22,251 bases of DNA from Nitrospirota bacterium (GTDB taxonomy: Bacteria; Nitrospirota; Thermodesulfovibrionia; Thermodesulfovibrionales; Magnetobacteriaceae), in assembly GCA_015233265.1 (NCBI GenBank), contig JADFXZ010000006.1, positions 2,410 to 24,660 on the forward strand. Reading direction: 5' to 3'. The first letter of the stretch is position 1; each line of letters opens with the position of its first letter. A program made the translations under genes and the position numbers. Positions 1 through 7,340 of the stretch are shown piece after piece. The notes beneath the pieces were generated by a model. It saw only the letters and a list, made by a program, of their open reading frames with translations, was not told the origin of the DNA and made no database searches.

Positions 1-408
1 AATCACATATGCAACCTCTGATCTTTCATTTAATAAAGCCGTACTTGACCACGCAATCAAATGCTCTGAGCCGTCCTTACTATTCCAGAAATTCTCATAA
101 GCGGCGGGATAATTCCCTTTCATGATTTTTTCAAAAATTACCTTTGCAGATTCCGAGTCTTCCTCCCTTGTCAGCACATCCCATAGTGTTTTTCCCTTTA
201 TTTCTTCGAAGTCATAGCCTGAGACCTCCTCACAGGTTCGATTGAAATAAATCACGCGCCCATCCCTGTCACGAATAAGAACAAGGGCGCCTACAATGTC
301 AAGAATCGCGGTAAGGAGATCATGCTGACCGGCAGCGCTATATATACTGTTCTGGATTTCTCCAATGGCACCAGATAGTTTAAGTATTTTATCTGCTTCG
401 GCGTCCAT
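1..408 (-). CDS. PAS-domain sensor protein (N-terminal 136 codons, cut by window edge)
   Basis: Reading the minus strand from an ATG at 408 gives 136 codons without a stop to the window edge, so the 3' part is missing. After a short helical N-terminus comes a PAS fold: a segment reading ALVLIRDRDGRVIYFNRTCE, then an EVSGYDFEEIKGKTLWDVL stretch, a FEKIMKG helix and a final NSKDGSEHLIAWSSTAL beta segment, the usual order in PAS sensors. PAS domains bind ligands or cofactors and normally sit upstream of a histidine kinase, GGDEF/EAL or chemotaxis output, which here lies outside the window. The ATG was chosen because the next in-frame stop upstream (TAG) leaves no other ATG. The ribosome binding site is poor. 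The PAS fold is clear; the output function cannot be stated. Confidence 0.8.
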   Translation of the reverse strand, partial: MDAEADKILKLSGAIGEIQNSIYSAAGQHDLLTAILDIVGALVLIRDRDGRVIYFNRTCEEVSGYDFEEIKGKTLWDVLTREEDSESAKVIFEKIMKGNYPAAYENFWNSKDGSEHLIAWSSTALLNERSEVAYVI

Positions 409-578
409 ATCTATAATGGTAACACAAAACCCCCGTGGAAGTCGCTAAAAATGTTTTGTAGGTGGAGGCATTCTTACTTATTCATGCAATTCAAAAAAGA
501 GGGGGGCGGCTACGCAACACTTGGGCACCACCATAGCCGGCGCCGGGCAGACGACGCCGGACATGTTGACCACGCCGC

Positions 579-606
579 GATAGGGGAACTGATCAGTTCC
601 CCTATC
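579..606. repeat. 28-bp perfect palindrome overlapping the flaG-like stop codon
   Basis: The 28 bases from 579 to 606 equal their own reverse complement, beginning GATAGGGGAACT around a central GATC. In RNA this would give a 12-bp stem with a 4-base loop. It overlaps the TAG stop (602-604) of the minus-strand FlaG-like gene, so it may end or protect that transcript. No U-tract follows directly on the minus strand, so it is not a classical intrinsic terminator, and a protein-binding site is an alternative. Roughly 20-45 bases further on, a second inverted repeat (CCGGCG...CGCCGG, about 536-560) is visible. Confidence 0.6.
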
Positions 607-1132
607 CTACTGCGTGGTAAAGATGATTTGGCGTAATATTTAGTTTCGACGCCTGAGCTAATAAAGACTCTGGCGGTATTTCCCTAACCACATTCCCATT
701 GGAGTCCACTATCTTTACCACCACACTCTGCGTATTATCCGTGCTATTTTTCTCAACAGAATAATAGGCTGAATTGCTCAAAAGACCATTCTGCGCAGGA
801 GGGGGCGTATTAACCTGAGTTGCATTCTTAGCGCTTGTGGCAGGTTGAGCGCCAGGCGCAGATGACTTACCCTGGGCTAAGTCTGCCACATCGGTGGTGG
901 TATCTTTATCCCCTCCAGCAGCATTCTGCTGAGAGCTGTTGAGCATGTTCTTTCCCGCATCTGTGATAGTAACCTTCACGGAGTTGTTATTACCTGTGCC
1001 GGTCTGAGTGATAGCAAGGGCGTCAGGGGACTGTGTCTGGGATGCAGGCAGAGCATTGGCTTGCTGTTGAGCCTGCGTGTCGGTAGTGCTGACATATGGC
1101 AGCACATCTTGACCTATCCCTGCGATTACCAT
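602..1132 (-). CDS. flaG: FlaG-like flagellar protein with long disordered N-terminus
   Basis: The protein has 176 residues. Residues 1-130 are rich in Q, T, S, N, A and P and look disordered, apart from a short VKVTITDAGKNML segment (52-64). Residues 136-163 match the FlaG family core: a VVVKIVDSNGNVVREIPPE strand-turn-strand with the conserved IPPE, followed by LLAQASKL. FlaG proteins act at the flagellar filament and affect filament length or assembly; they are usually near 110-130 residues, so this one is long. The ATG is preceded by AAAGGAGATACTAGC, a good ribosome binding site. It lies 88 bp behind the small gene at 1221-1574 on the same strand and is probably co-transcribed from the sigma-28 promoter at 1620-1646, which supports a flagellar role. 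Confidence 0.75.
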   Translation of the reverse strand: MVIAGIGQDVLPYVSTTDTQAQQQANALPASQTQSPDALAITQTGTGNNNSVKVTITDAGKNMLNSSQQNAAGGDKDTTTDVADLAQGKSSAPGAQPATSAKNATQVNTPPPAQNGLLSNSAYYSVEKNSTDNTQSVVVKIVDSNGNVVREIPPESLLAQASKLNITPNHLYHAVG

Positions 1133-1220
1133 GCTAGTATCTCCTTTTGTATCAACTCACATCATGACCGCCTCGCGGCCACTTACTGCCTAACTGCCTT
1201 TGAACATCCGTACGCTATCA

Positions 1221-1574
1221 CTATACTGTCTTAGAAAATGATTGCCAAATAGTATTAGTGTTCTGCTGGATCTGATTGTTTACCTCTGTGGTGTTCTGCG
1301 TGTTTTGCACGGCTGTCTGCGCTGCCGCCCCGGCTGCTCCTGCTGCCGCTGCCGCGCCGTTGTCATTAGCCTCAGTAGCGTTTGCCGCTTCTCTTGCCTG
1401 CGATGAGATGCTGACAATTGCCGAGGGCTGCGTACCGGTATCGGTTGTGCCAGTTGTAGCAGTTGTGCCGGCAGTGCCTGCAGGATTCTGAGTGCCGCCA
1501 GTCTGCTGCGTATTGCCAGGCTTATTGGCCGGTGTGTATACGTTTGTTGAATCTTGTATAATAGTAACCGCCAT
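1221..1574 (-). CDS. small low-complexity protein, first gene of a sigma-28 flagellar unit
   Basis: The 117-residue product has no family I can name. Residues 15-50 are rich in G, T, Q and N with repeated TGG/TGT steps. A VSISSQAREAANA segment (about 53-65) resembles the short amphipathic motif seen in several flagellum-associated proteins. An alanine-rich run (AAAAAGAAGAAAQ) follows, then an N/Q-rich tail. No signal peptide or membrane segment is present. The start is well supported: AAAAAAGGAGGTAATTTATC precedes the ATG. It lies directly behind a perfect sigma-28 promoter, with the FlaG-like gene downstream, so a late flagellar or filament-associated role is inferred. The reverse strand is also open for 71 codons, an artefact of the alanine codon bias. 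Confidence 0.7.
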   Translation of the reverse strand: MAVTIIQDSTNVYTPANKPGNTQQTGGTQNPAGTAGTTATTGTTDTGTQPSAIVSISSQAREAANATEANDNGAAAAAGAAGAAAQTAVQNTQNTTEVNNQIQQNTNTIWQSFSKTV

Positions 1575-1619
1575 GATAAATTACCTCCTTTTTTACCATC
1601 CTTTGAGTGTTCATTTTTC

Positions 1620-1646
1620 TTATCGGCAATAGTACAGGAAACTTTA
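1620..1646 (-). promoter_or_regulatory. Perfect sigma-28 (FliA) promoter
   Basis: On the minus strand the site reads TAAAGTTT (1646-1639), an 11-base spacer (1638-1628) and GCCGATAA (1627-1620). This is an exact match to the known enterobacterial FliA consensus TAAAGTTT-N11-GCCGATAA. Transcription would start near 1612, about 38 bases before the ATG at 1574 and upstream of its GGAGG site. It predicts that 1221-1574 and the FlaG-like gene are expressed with late flagellar genes. Confidence 0.88.
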
Positions 1647-1763
1647 GGCCTAAAAAAAATATTTTTTGAGCCTTTGCCTTAACCTCAATCATTCTAAACC
1701 GATTGACTTGTATTTGACAAGAGGCACGGGGAAGACAGTTGCCAATAAAGGCTTAAAATCCGT

Positions 1764-1769
1764 TATAAT
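1764..1769 (+). promoter_or_regulatory. Possible -10 element for rsmA
   Basis: TATAAT lies 13 bases before the GTG start of rsmA. The best -35 candidate, TTGCCA at 1739-1744, is 19 bases away, longer than ideal; TTGACA (1714-1719) and TTGACT (1703-1708) are further upstream. If used, transcription would begin only a few bases before the GTG. Evidence is the hexamer alone. Confidence 0.3.
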
Positions 1770-1782
1770 AACGATAAGATCT

Positions 1783-2568
1783 GTGAAGAGACGAAAATTA
1801 GGACAGCACTTCCTCTACGATAGCGCGATTCTTGGGCGAATAGCCGATGAGGCTTGCATTGCCTCTTATGATACTGTTGTGGAAATAGGCCCGGGCACGG
1901 GCTCTCTAACAGAGATACTCATAGCCCGGGCGAATAAGGTCATCGCCATTGGGCTTGACATCACGCTCTATGACAGGCTCAAAGTGCGCTTTAGCGGCTG
2001 CCCCAACCTTGAACTTGTCCACGCCGACGCCCTCACATTTGACTATAGCTCAATCGGCGCGTTTAAAGTGGCCGCCAATATCCCGTACTATATTACAACG
2101 CCCCTGATATTTCGGCTACTTGCTGAAAGAGAAACCCTTACCGGCATGACCCTGCTGGTTCAAAAGGAATTGGCGCAGCGTATAGCCTCAGTGCCGGGGC
2201 GGAAATCCTACGGGGTGCTCTCTGTGATGACTCAGCTTGTAAGTGTCCCTGAGATAAAGTTTGTCGTAGGCCGGGAATCATTCAGGCCGCCACCGGAGGT
2301 GGACTCTGCGGTGATTGGATTTCAGATGTTAAAAGCAAAAAGGCTGAACATTACCGATGAGAGATTGTTCAGTTTAGTAGTCAGAACATCTTTTTCCATG
2401 CGCAGAAAGACCCTAGGTAATAACCTCAGGGGACTTAGTGCTGGAGTTGGCGATATCCTGAAGTCCATAGGTATAGACGCGCAAAGAAGGCCGGAGACAT
2501 TGACTATCGATGAGTTTGCCCGCATAGCCAATGCTATTTCGCATGAAACGGTTAAACCCTTCTTCTGA
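1783..2568 (+). CDS. rsmA: 16S rRNA (adenine(1518)-N6/adenine(1519)-N6)-dimethyltransferase RsmA/KsgA
   Basis: From GTG 1783 the protein is 261 residues, the normal family length, and begins VKRRKLGQHFLYD, the family's usual N-terminus. The SAM-binding motif VVEIGPGTGSLTE, the catalytic motif NIPYYITTPLIF and the late motif FRPPPEVDSAV are all present, identifying the enzyme that dimethylates two adenines at the 3' end of 16S rRNA. The frame is open upstream to a TTG at 1666, but those 39 residues do not look like KsgA and overlap the divergent sigma-28 promoter region. A TATAAT at 1764-1769 lies just before the GTG, so the leader may be very short. One oddity: in the strand after motif I, where the family has an acidic residue (ViAiE-L/I-D), this protein reads VIAIGLD (GGG codon). 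It ends with TGA. Confidence 0.88.
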   Translation: MKRRKLGQHFLYDSAILGRIADEACIASYDTVVEIGPGTGSLTEILIARANKVIAIGLDITLYDRLKVRFSGCPNLELVHADALTFDYSSIGAFKVAANIPYYITTPLIFRLLAERETLTGMTLLVQKELAQRIASVPGRKSYGVLSVMTQLVSVPEIKFVVGRESFRPPPEVDSAVIGFQMLKAKRLNITDERLFSLVVRTSFSMRRKTLGNNLRGLSAGVGDILKSIGIDAQRRPETLTIDEFARIANAISHETVKPFF

Positions 2569-3090
2569 TTGAGCAGCTGTATGGATCAATAAACCAATAC
2601 TATAAGCCGCAGGGACGACAAATGAATATCTTTACGTTGCGTAATCAGAAGTTGGAATCGGCTCGTGAAATGCGAAAGCACAACCGTCATAAAACATTTG
2701 ACAAAGGATTTATTCAGGTGCTAAACTGATGTCAGCAGGCCAGACGGAGACAGCTTTCTGCTGGGGAGCGTAACCTGTAAAGGGATAGCGTGTTGGGACT
2801 AATCAGACGGTTAGCTTGGCGTATGTGAAAGTTTACGACTTACAATAACCATTAACCGGGTTAAATGTCCCTAATGCCTTAATAACCCATGCTGTTTGGT
2901 ATGGATGCTTCAGAGCATGATTGATCTGGCAGTATCTGATTTGTGAATCGGATTTGTCCAATTCACGCTCAACCAAGACAGGAAACTGGTGGGATTGCCA
3001 TTGAGAAATTTGTTATTACCGCTGTTGAAAGATGTATCGCAAGGGTTGTGCCGATGAAAACTCACAATCCCTCTGACGCAGCTGCGTGAT
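2569..3090. other. 522-bp interval without a recognisable gene
   Basis: No convincing gene, tRNA or known riboswitch was recognised. Visible items are: a 35-codon ORF (2622-2729, plus) starting MNIFTLRNQK with AGGGA eight bases before its ATG; a 48-codon ORF (2943-3089, plus, GTG) ending two bases before the channel gene; a short hairpin ATGCT-TCAG-AGCAT near 2904-2917; and a palindrome TTAACC-G-GGTTAA at 2852-2864. The mix of small frames and hairpins could be a decayed mobile element or a structured leader RNA for the channel genes, but I could not match it to a family. Confidence 0.45.
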
Positions 3091-4233
3091 ATGATTACCA
3101 TGATATATAAGAAGGCTAAGCGGCAACAGCTTCTAATTGCAGTCACTGTCTGTGCCATTGTCCTAACGTCCGTGATAAGCAGCCGTGCGGATGCCGGGAC
3201 CTCCGCAACAGGCAAGACCTATACAGTTGGCTATATTGCCGAGCCTTGCTATGTTATTGAGACACCAAGCGGCCAAATGCAAGGCCTAATTGCCGATACC
3301 TGGCACGAGATTGCAAAACGCACTGGAATTGATTATACACCGCGTCAATTCAAAGACGCAGCACAGCTGAGAGAGAAATTGATTGCCGGCGAGGTCGATT
3401 TCTTCTTAAACGGTATTGAAAGAACTTCTAAAAACGAGGACATCGCCGCATTTTCACACGTCTGTCATGTGTCTAATCTAACGATTCTCCTGATTAAGTC
3501 ATGGCACCTCCAGTTTATCGAGAATTTTAAGGCCATATCTGTTGCCTGGTCGGCAATTGTCTTGCAGATATTTGTTGTCTTTCTGATATTATCCTTTATC
3601 TATGCAAACATACTGTGGTTTTTGGAAATAGACGACATATCGTTAAAAGGTTATTGGAAAGGCGTCTCTGATGCCATGTGGTGCGTCATTGCAATGAAGA
3701 CTACCATAGGGTTTGGAGATATTGTGCCCAGAAGATTAGGGGCGCGATTGTTTTCAGTTGTCATATGGTTTACCGGAGTTTTACTTGTTACACTTATCTC
3801 AGCCGAGATAATCTCCGAGTTTTCAGCGAATAAGATTAACTGGACGGTCACGAGTTTCTCAGATTTAAAAAACAACACTGTAGCAGTCCCAGCCAACCAG
3901 GGCATTATTGACCAAATGAAAGATATAGGAGCCAAACCAGTGCCAGTTTCAAATTATAAGGACATCTACGATATACTTAAGGAAGGAAAGGCCGACGCCG
4001 GTGTCCTTTATTATCTTGCGGCCTTAGAGCTGTCAAATAAGGCATTTAAAAACGGCCTCACTTTCAACACAATCAAAAGTACGCTGCATGAAGCACAGTG
4101 GCAGGTTGGTATGCCCTGGGGAAAGTTTGACGAAGGGCTTTTTAATGAGATTAACTGTGTTATATTAGACATGCGCGGCGATGGCACAATGAACGCTATT
4201 GTTGAGAAATGGATTCCATTAGAATTATCATAA
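3091..4233 (+). CDS. Prokaryotic ionotropic glutamate receptor-like potassium channel (GluR0-type), first copy
   Basis: The 380-residue protein has the order signal peptide (about 8-36), half of a periplasmic binding domain (S1, about 43-145), membrane helix (152-177), pore loop (190-212), membrane helix (219-241) and the second half of the binding domain (S2, about 250-377). The pore carries TTIGFGD (204-210), a potassium-channel selectivity filter. A binding domain split by a two-helix potassium pore is the known GluR0 architecture; such channels are tetramers opened by an extracytoplasmic ligand. S1 keeps GQMQGLIADTWHEIAKRTGI. At the usual ligand carboxylate-binding arginine, six residues before the FS motif, there is N115, and Y307 stands where family members have an acidic amino-group-binding residue. 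ATG 3091 lacks a clear ribosome binding site; ATG 3100 is an alternative. The gene overlaps the next paralogue by 25 bp. Confidence 0.85.
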   Translation: MITMIYKKAKRQQLLIAVTVCAIVLTSVISSRADAGTSATGKTYTVGYIAEPCYVIETPSGQMQGLIADTWHEIAKRTGIDYTPRQFKDAAQLREKLIAGEVDFFLNGIERTSKNEDIAAFSHVCHVSNLTILLIKSWHLQFIENFKAISVAWSAIVLQIFVVFLILSFIYANILWFLEIDDISLKGYWKGVSDAMWCVIAMKTTIGFGDIVPRRLGARLFSVVIWFTGVLLVTLISAEIISEFSANKINWTVTSFSDLKNNTVAVPANQGIIDQMKDIGAKPVPVSNYKDIYDILKEGKADAGVLYYLAALELSNKAFKNGLTFNTIKSTLHEAQWQVGMPWGKFDEGLFNEINCVILDMRGDGTMNAIVEKWIPLELS

Positions 4234-5315
4234 TAGCCTTAATCTCTCTGGCGATTGTTGCCACAAGCGTTAGTGTCGGGGCGGCTGCGTACAAGGTAGG
4301 CCTGCCTTTAAGCCCGGGGATATGCCAACAGCAGTCTGACGGCAGCCTTCACGGCTTTGCCGTTGAGGTGTGGCAGCAGATTGCTATACGCTCAGCGGTT
4401 AAATATGAGTTTGAGACCTGCGACTCTGTACCTCAGTGCAGCGCTAAGTTCTACTCCGGTGGTCTCGATATACTCTTACTGGGCATTCCAGCCACCAGAG
4501 AAACGCTAAAAACGGCAGTGTTCAGCAGGCCATATTTTATCTCGGGACTTAGGATTCTCGCCATTGATAAGCCTAAGAACCATTTATTAACTGACATCAG
4601 GGCGCTATCGGCCATTTACTCACCAATAGTGGCGCAGTCTGCGCTGGTCTTTATTCTGATGATTTTCATATTCGGCAATCTACTGTGGCTTATGGAGAGG
4701 AAAGACGACGCGTTGATTTCCAGCAGTTACAGAAACGGTATCTTTGATGCGATGTGGTGTGTTCTGTCGATTAAGACAACCATTGGATTTGGTGATGTTG
4801 TTCCCAAGCAACACCACGCCCGTTTACTTTCTGTATTAATATGGCTTATTGGGCTTCTGTTGATTAATTTGATCACGGCTGAGATTGTATCCGAATTCTC
4901 TGCAAACAAAGTAAAAAGTAGTATTGTCGGTCTCGACAGCCTAAGGGGCAGGAAAATTGCAACACTTGACGACAAGATAGCCATCTTGGAACTCAAAAAA
5001 ATAGGCGCTGTGGTTGTAGTAAACCCAACTATCGAGGCCGCTTATGAGGAGCTTAAAACAAGGAAAGTAGACGCCATAGCGCTATATTCGGGCATTGTTT
5101 CTACCTATGCCAAAAGGGCAGCGCAAGACGGACTGCTCGTAAGGGTTATTCCAGGCAGATATGACAACCGCTATGTCTCCATAGCGATACGAAGAAATAC
5201 CATGCGGAAAGACCCCGCCTTGCTCAGTAAGGTAAATCGGGCGCTTAACGATATGCACGAAGACTCTTATATCCTTTTTCTTAAATCGAAGTGGCTTGAG
5301 GTCCAGGATAGCTAA
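4209..5315 (+). CDS. Prokaryotic ionotropic glutamate receptor-like potassium channel (GluR0-type), second copy
   Basis: The 368-residue protein has the same plan as its upstream neighbour: signal peptide (about 4-27), S1 (28-130), membrane helix (about 140-162), pore loop with filter TTIGFGD (190-196), membrane helix (about 204-226) and S2 (about 236-365). The pore and inner helix are closely related between the two proteins (FDAMWCV..IKTTIGFGD and SAEI/TAEI..SEFSANK), while the binding halves differ strongly. S1 here keeps a more typical FSRPYFISGLRIL. T99 is at the usual arginine position with R97 nearby, and Y293 replaces the usual acidic S2 residue. The ATG lies inside the end of the first channel gene, so the two are translated from one message and could form mixed tetramers (inference). 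Family assignment is strong; ligand and ion flux are not tested. Confidence 0.85.
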   Translation: MDSIRIIIIALISLAIVATSVSVGAAAYKVGLPLSPGICQQQSDGSLHGFAVEVWQQIAIRSAVKYEFETCDSVPQCSAKFYSGGLDILLLGIPATRETLKTAVFSRPYFISGLRILAIDKPKNHLLTDIRALSAIYSPIVAQSALVFILMIFIFGNLLWLMERKDDALISSSYRNGIFDAMWCVLSIKTTIGFGDVVPKQHHARLLSVLIWLIGLLLINLITAEIVSEFSANKVKSSIVGLDSLRGRKIATLDDKIAILELKKIGAVVVVNPTIEAAYEELKTRKVDAIALYSGIVSTYAKRAAQDGLLVRVIPGRYDNRYVSIAIRRNTMRKDPALLSKVNRALNDMHEDSYILFLKSKWLEVQDS

Positions 5316-5392
5316 AGGTATGCTGAGAAATCTACACCGTGCCGGTATCCATTGTCTGCTATGTGCAAAATAGGCGGTAGTTCACTTTTAAT

Positions 5393-5398
5393 GGAGGT
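5393..5398 (+). promoter_or_regulatory. Strong ribosome binding site of the 28-codon ORF
   Basis: GGAGGT lies five bases before the ATG at 5404, an ideal spacing. It is 91 bases upstream of the radical SAM start at 5490, which itself has no good site. It therefore marks the small ORF, not the large gene, as the first translated cistron. Confidence 0.75.
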
Positions 5399-5403
5399 TT
5401 AGC

Positions 5404-5490
5404 ATGAAAGTAACAGGACACAGATTCTCAAATCCGAGGTCTTCCACGGCTAAGGTCAACAAAAGTATTTATAAGATGAGACAGATTTAA
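5404..5490 (+). CDS. 28-residue peptide translationally coupled to B12 radical SAM genes
   Basis: The ORF starts with MKVTGHRFSNPR and ends YKMRQI before a TAA at 5488-5490. The peptide is basic, has no cysteine, no signal sequence and no hydrophobic run. It is preceded by GGAGGT at ideal spacing, and its stop overlaps the next start as TAATG. The two radical SAM genes downstream are joined by the same TAATG overlap, so the three frames form one coupled unit. Two readings are possible: a peptide substrate for the radical SAM enzymes, in the way cobalamin-dependent enzymes methylate ribosomal peptides, or a leader ORF that only serves translation of the enzymes. The sequence alone does not decide. 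Translation is likely; function is unknown. Confidence 0.6.
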   Translation: MKVTGHRFSNPRSSTAKVNKSIYKMRQI

Positions 5491-7340
5491 TGGATATAGC
5501 GCTGATATACCCGCCTTTTGGGGCACTTGACGCCCCTTACATCAGCATACCGGTGTTAGCCGCCTATCTGAAGTCCAAAAATATAAATGTGCATGTATTG
5601 GATGCAAATATCGAATTTTTCAGAACTTTATTGAACCCTGATAAATTGAAAAAGGCGGAAGACTTTGCCATGAAGAGGTTTATTGAGTTAAACACGGCAA
5701 GAGAACTTTCCTTTATAGAAGCATATGAGTACTTACGCCTTGTCATGGTGCACTCGACTATGGATACGGGCAATACCAGACACAGCGGCAACAACATCAG
5801 TGACCGCATTGAAAGCGCCAAAGAGGCGGTCAGACTCGCCGGCGTCCTCTATTATCCTGAAATTATTGAATACATCGAGAGCTTCAGGATACTTAATTAC
5901 TTAAATAAGTATAAGAAGTTTTCCTCACGGCAGATTATTCGCGCCCTCGAAGATAACACAGGGTTAATCCCTGACATTGTCGACCCCTTAATCCGCGAAT
6001 TTATTAAAGGCAATAGAATATCCCTCGCAGGGATTTCAGTCACTTTCCCTGATCAGATTCACGCCGCCTTGAGGTGCGCTAAAATAATCAAAGAAATATT
6101 CCCTGACTTGTACGTGGTCTTGGGCGGGGCATTCGTCTCGTGCTATATGCGTAATATTAAAAACACTGACATATTCAGATACGTCGACGGTTTGATAGTT
6201 GACGAAGGCGAGATACCACTTGAAAGGCTGGTCGTGGAGCTGCAAAAACCAGAGCCTGATATGAAAAATATCCCTAACCTGATCTATTGTAAAGACAATA
6301 AGATCATTATCAATGATTTAATCCCCGCCCCCCCTATGGAAGAGCTGCCCGCGCCTGCCTATGAGCTGCTTCCTTTAGATAAATACATCCTGAGCGGCAA
6401 TCAGATGCCCATACTTTTTAGATTATCGCGCGGCTGCTATTGGTCGCGATGTAGTTTTTGCCGCACAAAACTCTCTTTTATTCATGGGCATAATCAGCCC
6501 TCTGCAGAGTATCTCTTTAATCAAATAGCAGGGATAATAGCAAAAACAGGAACAAGTATCATATCCTTTACAGACGACTCGGCCTCGTTGAGTTTACTTG
6601 AAGACTTGTCAAAAAGACTTATCAAGGACAAAGTCGCAATTAACTGGTCTGTAAATGTCAGGTTTGACAAGAAATTTACGTTAGAGAGGGCGTTGCTTTT
6701 CAGGAAGGCAGGGTGTATTTCAGTGTTTATCGGCCTTGAGTCGTATAACGACAGAATCCTGCGGTTGATGAAAAAAGGCACTTCTACCTCACTGATAGAC
6801 GAGGTGCTTTCAAACCTCGCGTGGGCCGGGCTTGGCGTAGTTTTATACATGATAGTGGGGTTTCCAACTGAAACGGTGGAGGAGGCAATCGAGGGATTTG
6901 AAAAGGTTAAAGTGCTTTACCTGGAGGGCAGGATAACCCACTTCAGATACCATCAGTTTAATTTATCTCCATACTCGGACATATACGACAACCCCGAGGC
7001 ATACCATATCAAAGGCATTGTAAAACACACCGACGAAGACCTCGACCCTCCACTATTCGATTTCGACTGTGAAGGGATGTCGCGATCAAAGGCCGCCGAA
7101 CTTGAAATTGCCTTCAATAGTTTTACACGGCAAGACAGCGCAGGCGGCGGTATCGATTTAAATGCCAATAGGCTCTTGATTAATAGCAGGTCATATATTA
7201 TAAACTACGACATGAGAAGTATCTCTAACGACATAAGAACTGATTCAGCACTTATTGCCGCGGGGACGCCTTTTAGTCGGTGGTTAGAGAATCATCCTAA
7301 GACCTATAAGCCGTTACAAGCGCCGCAGGGTGATGTATAA
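5490..7340 (+). CDS. Cobalamin-binding-domain radical SAM protein, first copy
   Basis: The protein has 616 residues. The N-terminus (LIYPPFGALDAPYISIPVLA, then a LDANIEF turn) and the segment around 180-250 (LAGISVTFPDQ, VVLGGAFVSC, DEGEIPLERL) match the B12-binding Rossmann half of B12 radical SAM proteins. A helical insert of about 120 residues lies between (about 50-170). The radical SAM core begins at RGCYWSRCSFC, with iron-sulfur ligands C316, C321 and C324 in a CX4CX2C spacing, followed by SFTDDSA, INWSVNVRFD, FIGLESYNDRILRLMKKGT and a YMIVGFPTET segment, as in BchE-like relatives. Substrate is unknown; C-methylation or a ring or skeletal change on an unactivated carbon are the usual reactions. 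The start overlaps the stop of the 28-codon ORF, and its own stop overlaps the next start (TAATG). Confidence 0.85.
   Translation: MDIALIYPPFGALDAPYISIPVLAAYLKSKNINVHVLDANIEFFRTLLNPDKLKKAEDFAMKRFIELNTARELSFIEAYEYLRLVMVHSTMDTGNTRHSGNNISDRIESAKEAVRLAGVLYYPEIIEYIESFRILNYLNKYKKFSSRQIIRALEDNTGLIPDIVDPLIREFIKGNRISLAGISVTFPDQIHAALRCAKIIKEIFPDLYVVLGGAFVSCYMRNIKNTDIFRYVDGLIVDEGEIPLERLVVELQKPEPDMKNIPNLIYCKDNKIIINDLIPAPPMEELPAPAYELLPLDKYILSGNQMPILFRLSRGCYWSRCSFCRTKLSFIHGHNQPSAEYLFNQIAGIIAKTGTSIISFTDDSASLSLLEDLSKRLIKDKVAINWSVNVRFDKKFTLERALLFRKAGCISVFIGLESYNDRILRLMKKGTSTSLIDEVLSNLAWAGLGVVLYMIVGFPTETVEEAIEGFEKVKVLYLEGRITHFRYHQFNLSPYSDIYDNPEAYHIKGIVKHTDEDLDPPLFDFDCEGMSRSKAAELEIAFNSFTRQDSAGGGIDLNANRLLINSRSYIINYDMRSISNDIRTDSALIAAGTPFSRWLENHPKTYKPLQAPQGDV

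Noticed and set aside
451..636. 61-codon plus-strand frame between the PAS and FlaG-like genes
   Set aside because: It crosses two inverted repeats and the end of the FlaG-like gene, has no good ribosome binding site and shows no family pattern.
1276..1491. 71-codon plus-strand frame rich in alanine and valine
   Set aside because: It is the mirror of the alanine/threonine-rich minus-strand protein, which has a strong ribosome binding site and promoter.
1666..1782. Upstream TTG extension of rsmA
   Set aside because: The 39 added residues do not resemble the family, while GTG 1783 gives the standard N-terminus and length.
2569..3090. tRNA, c-di-GMP riboswitch or cobalamin riboswitch before the channel genes
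   Set aside because: No T-loop sequence or riboswitch core motifs were found on either strand by reading.
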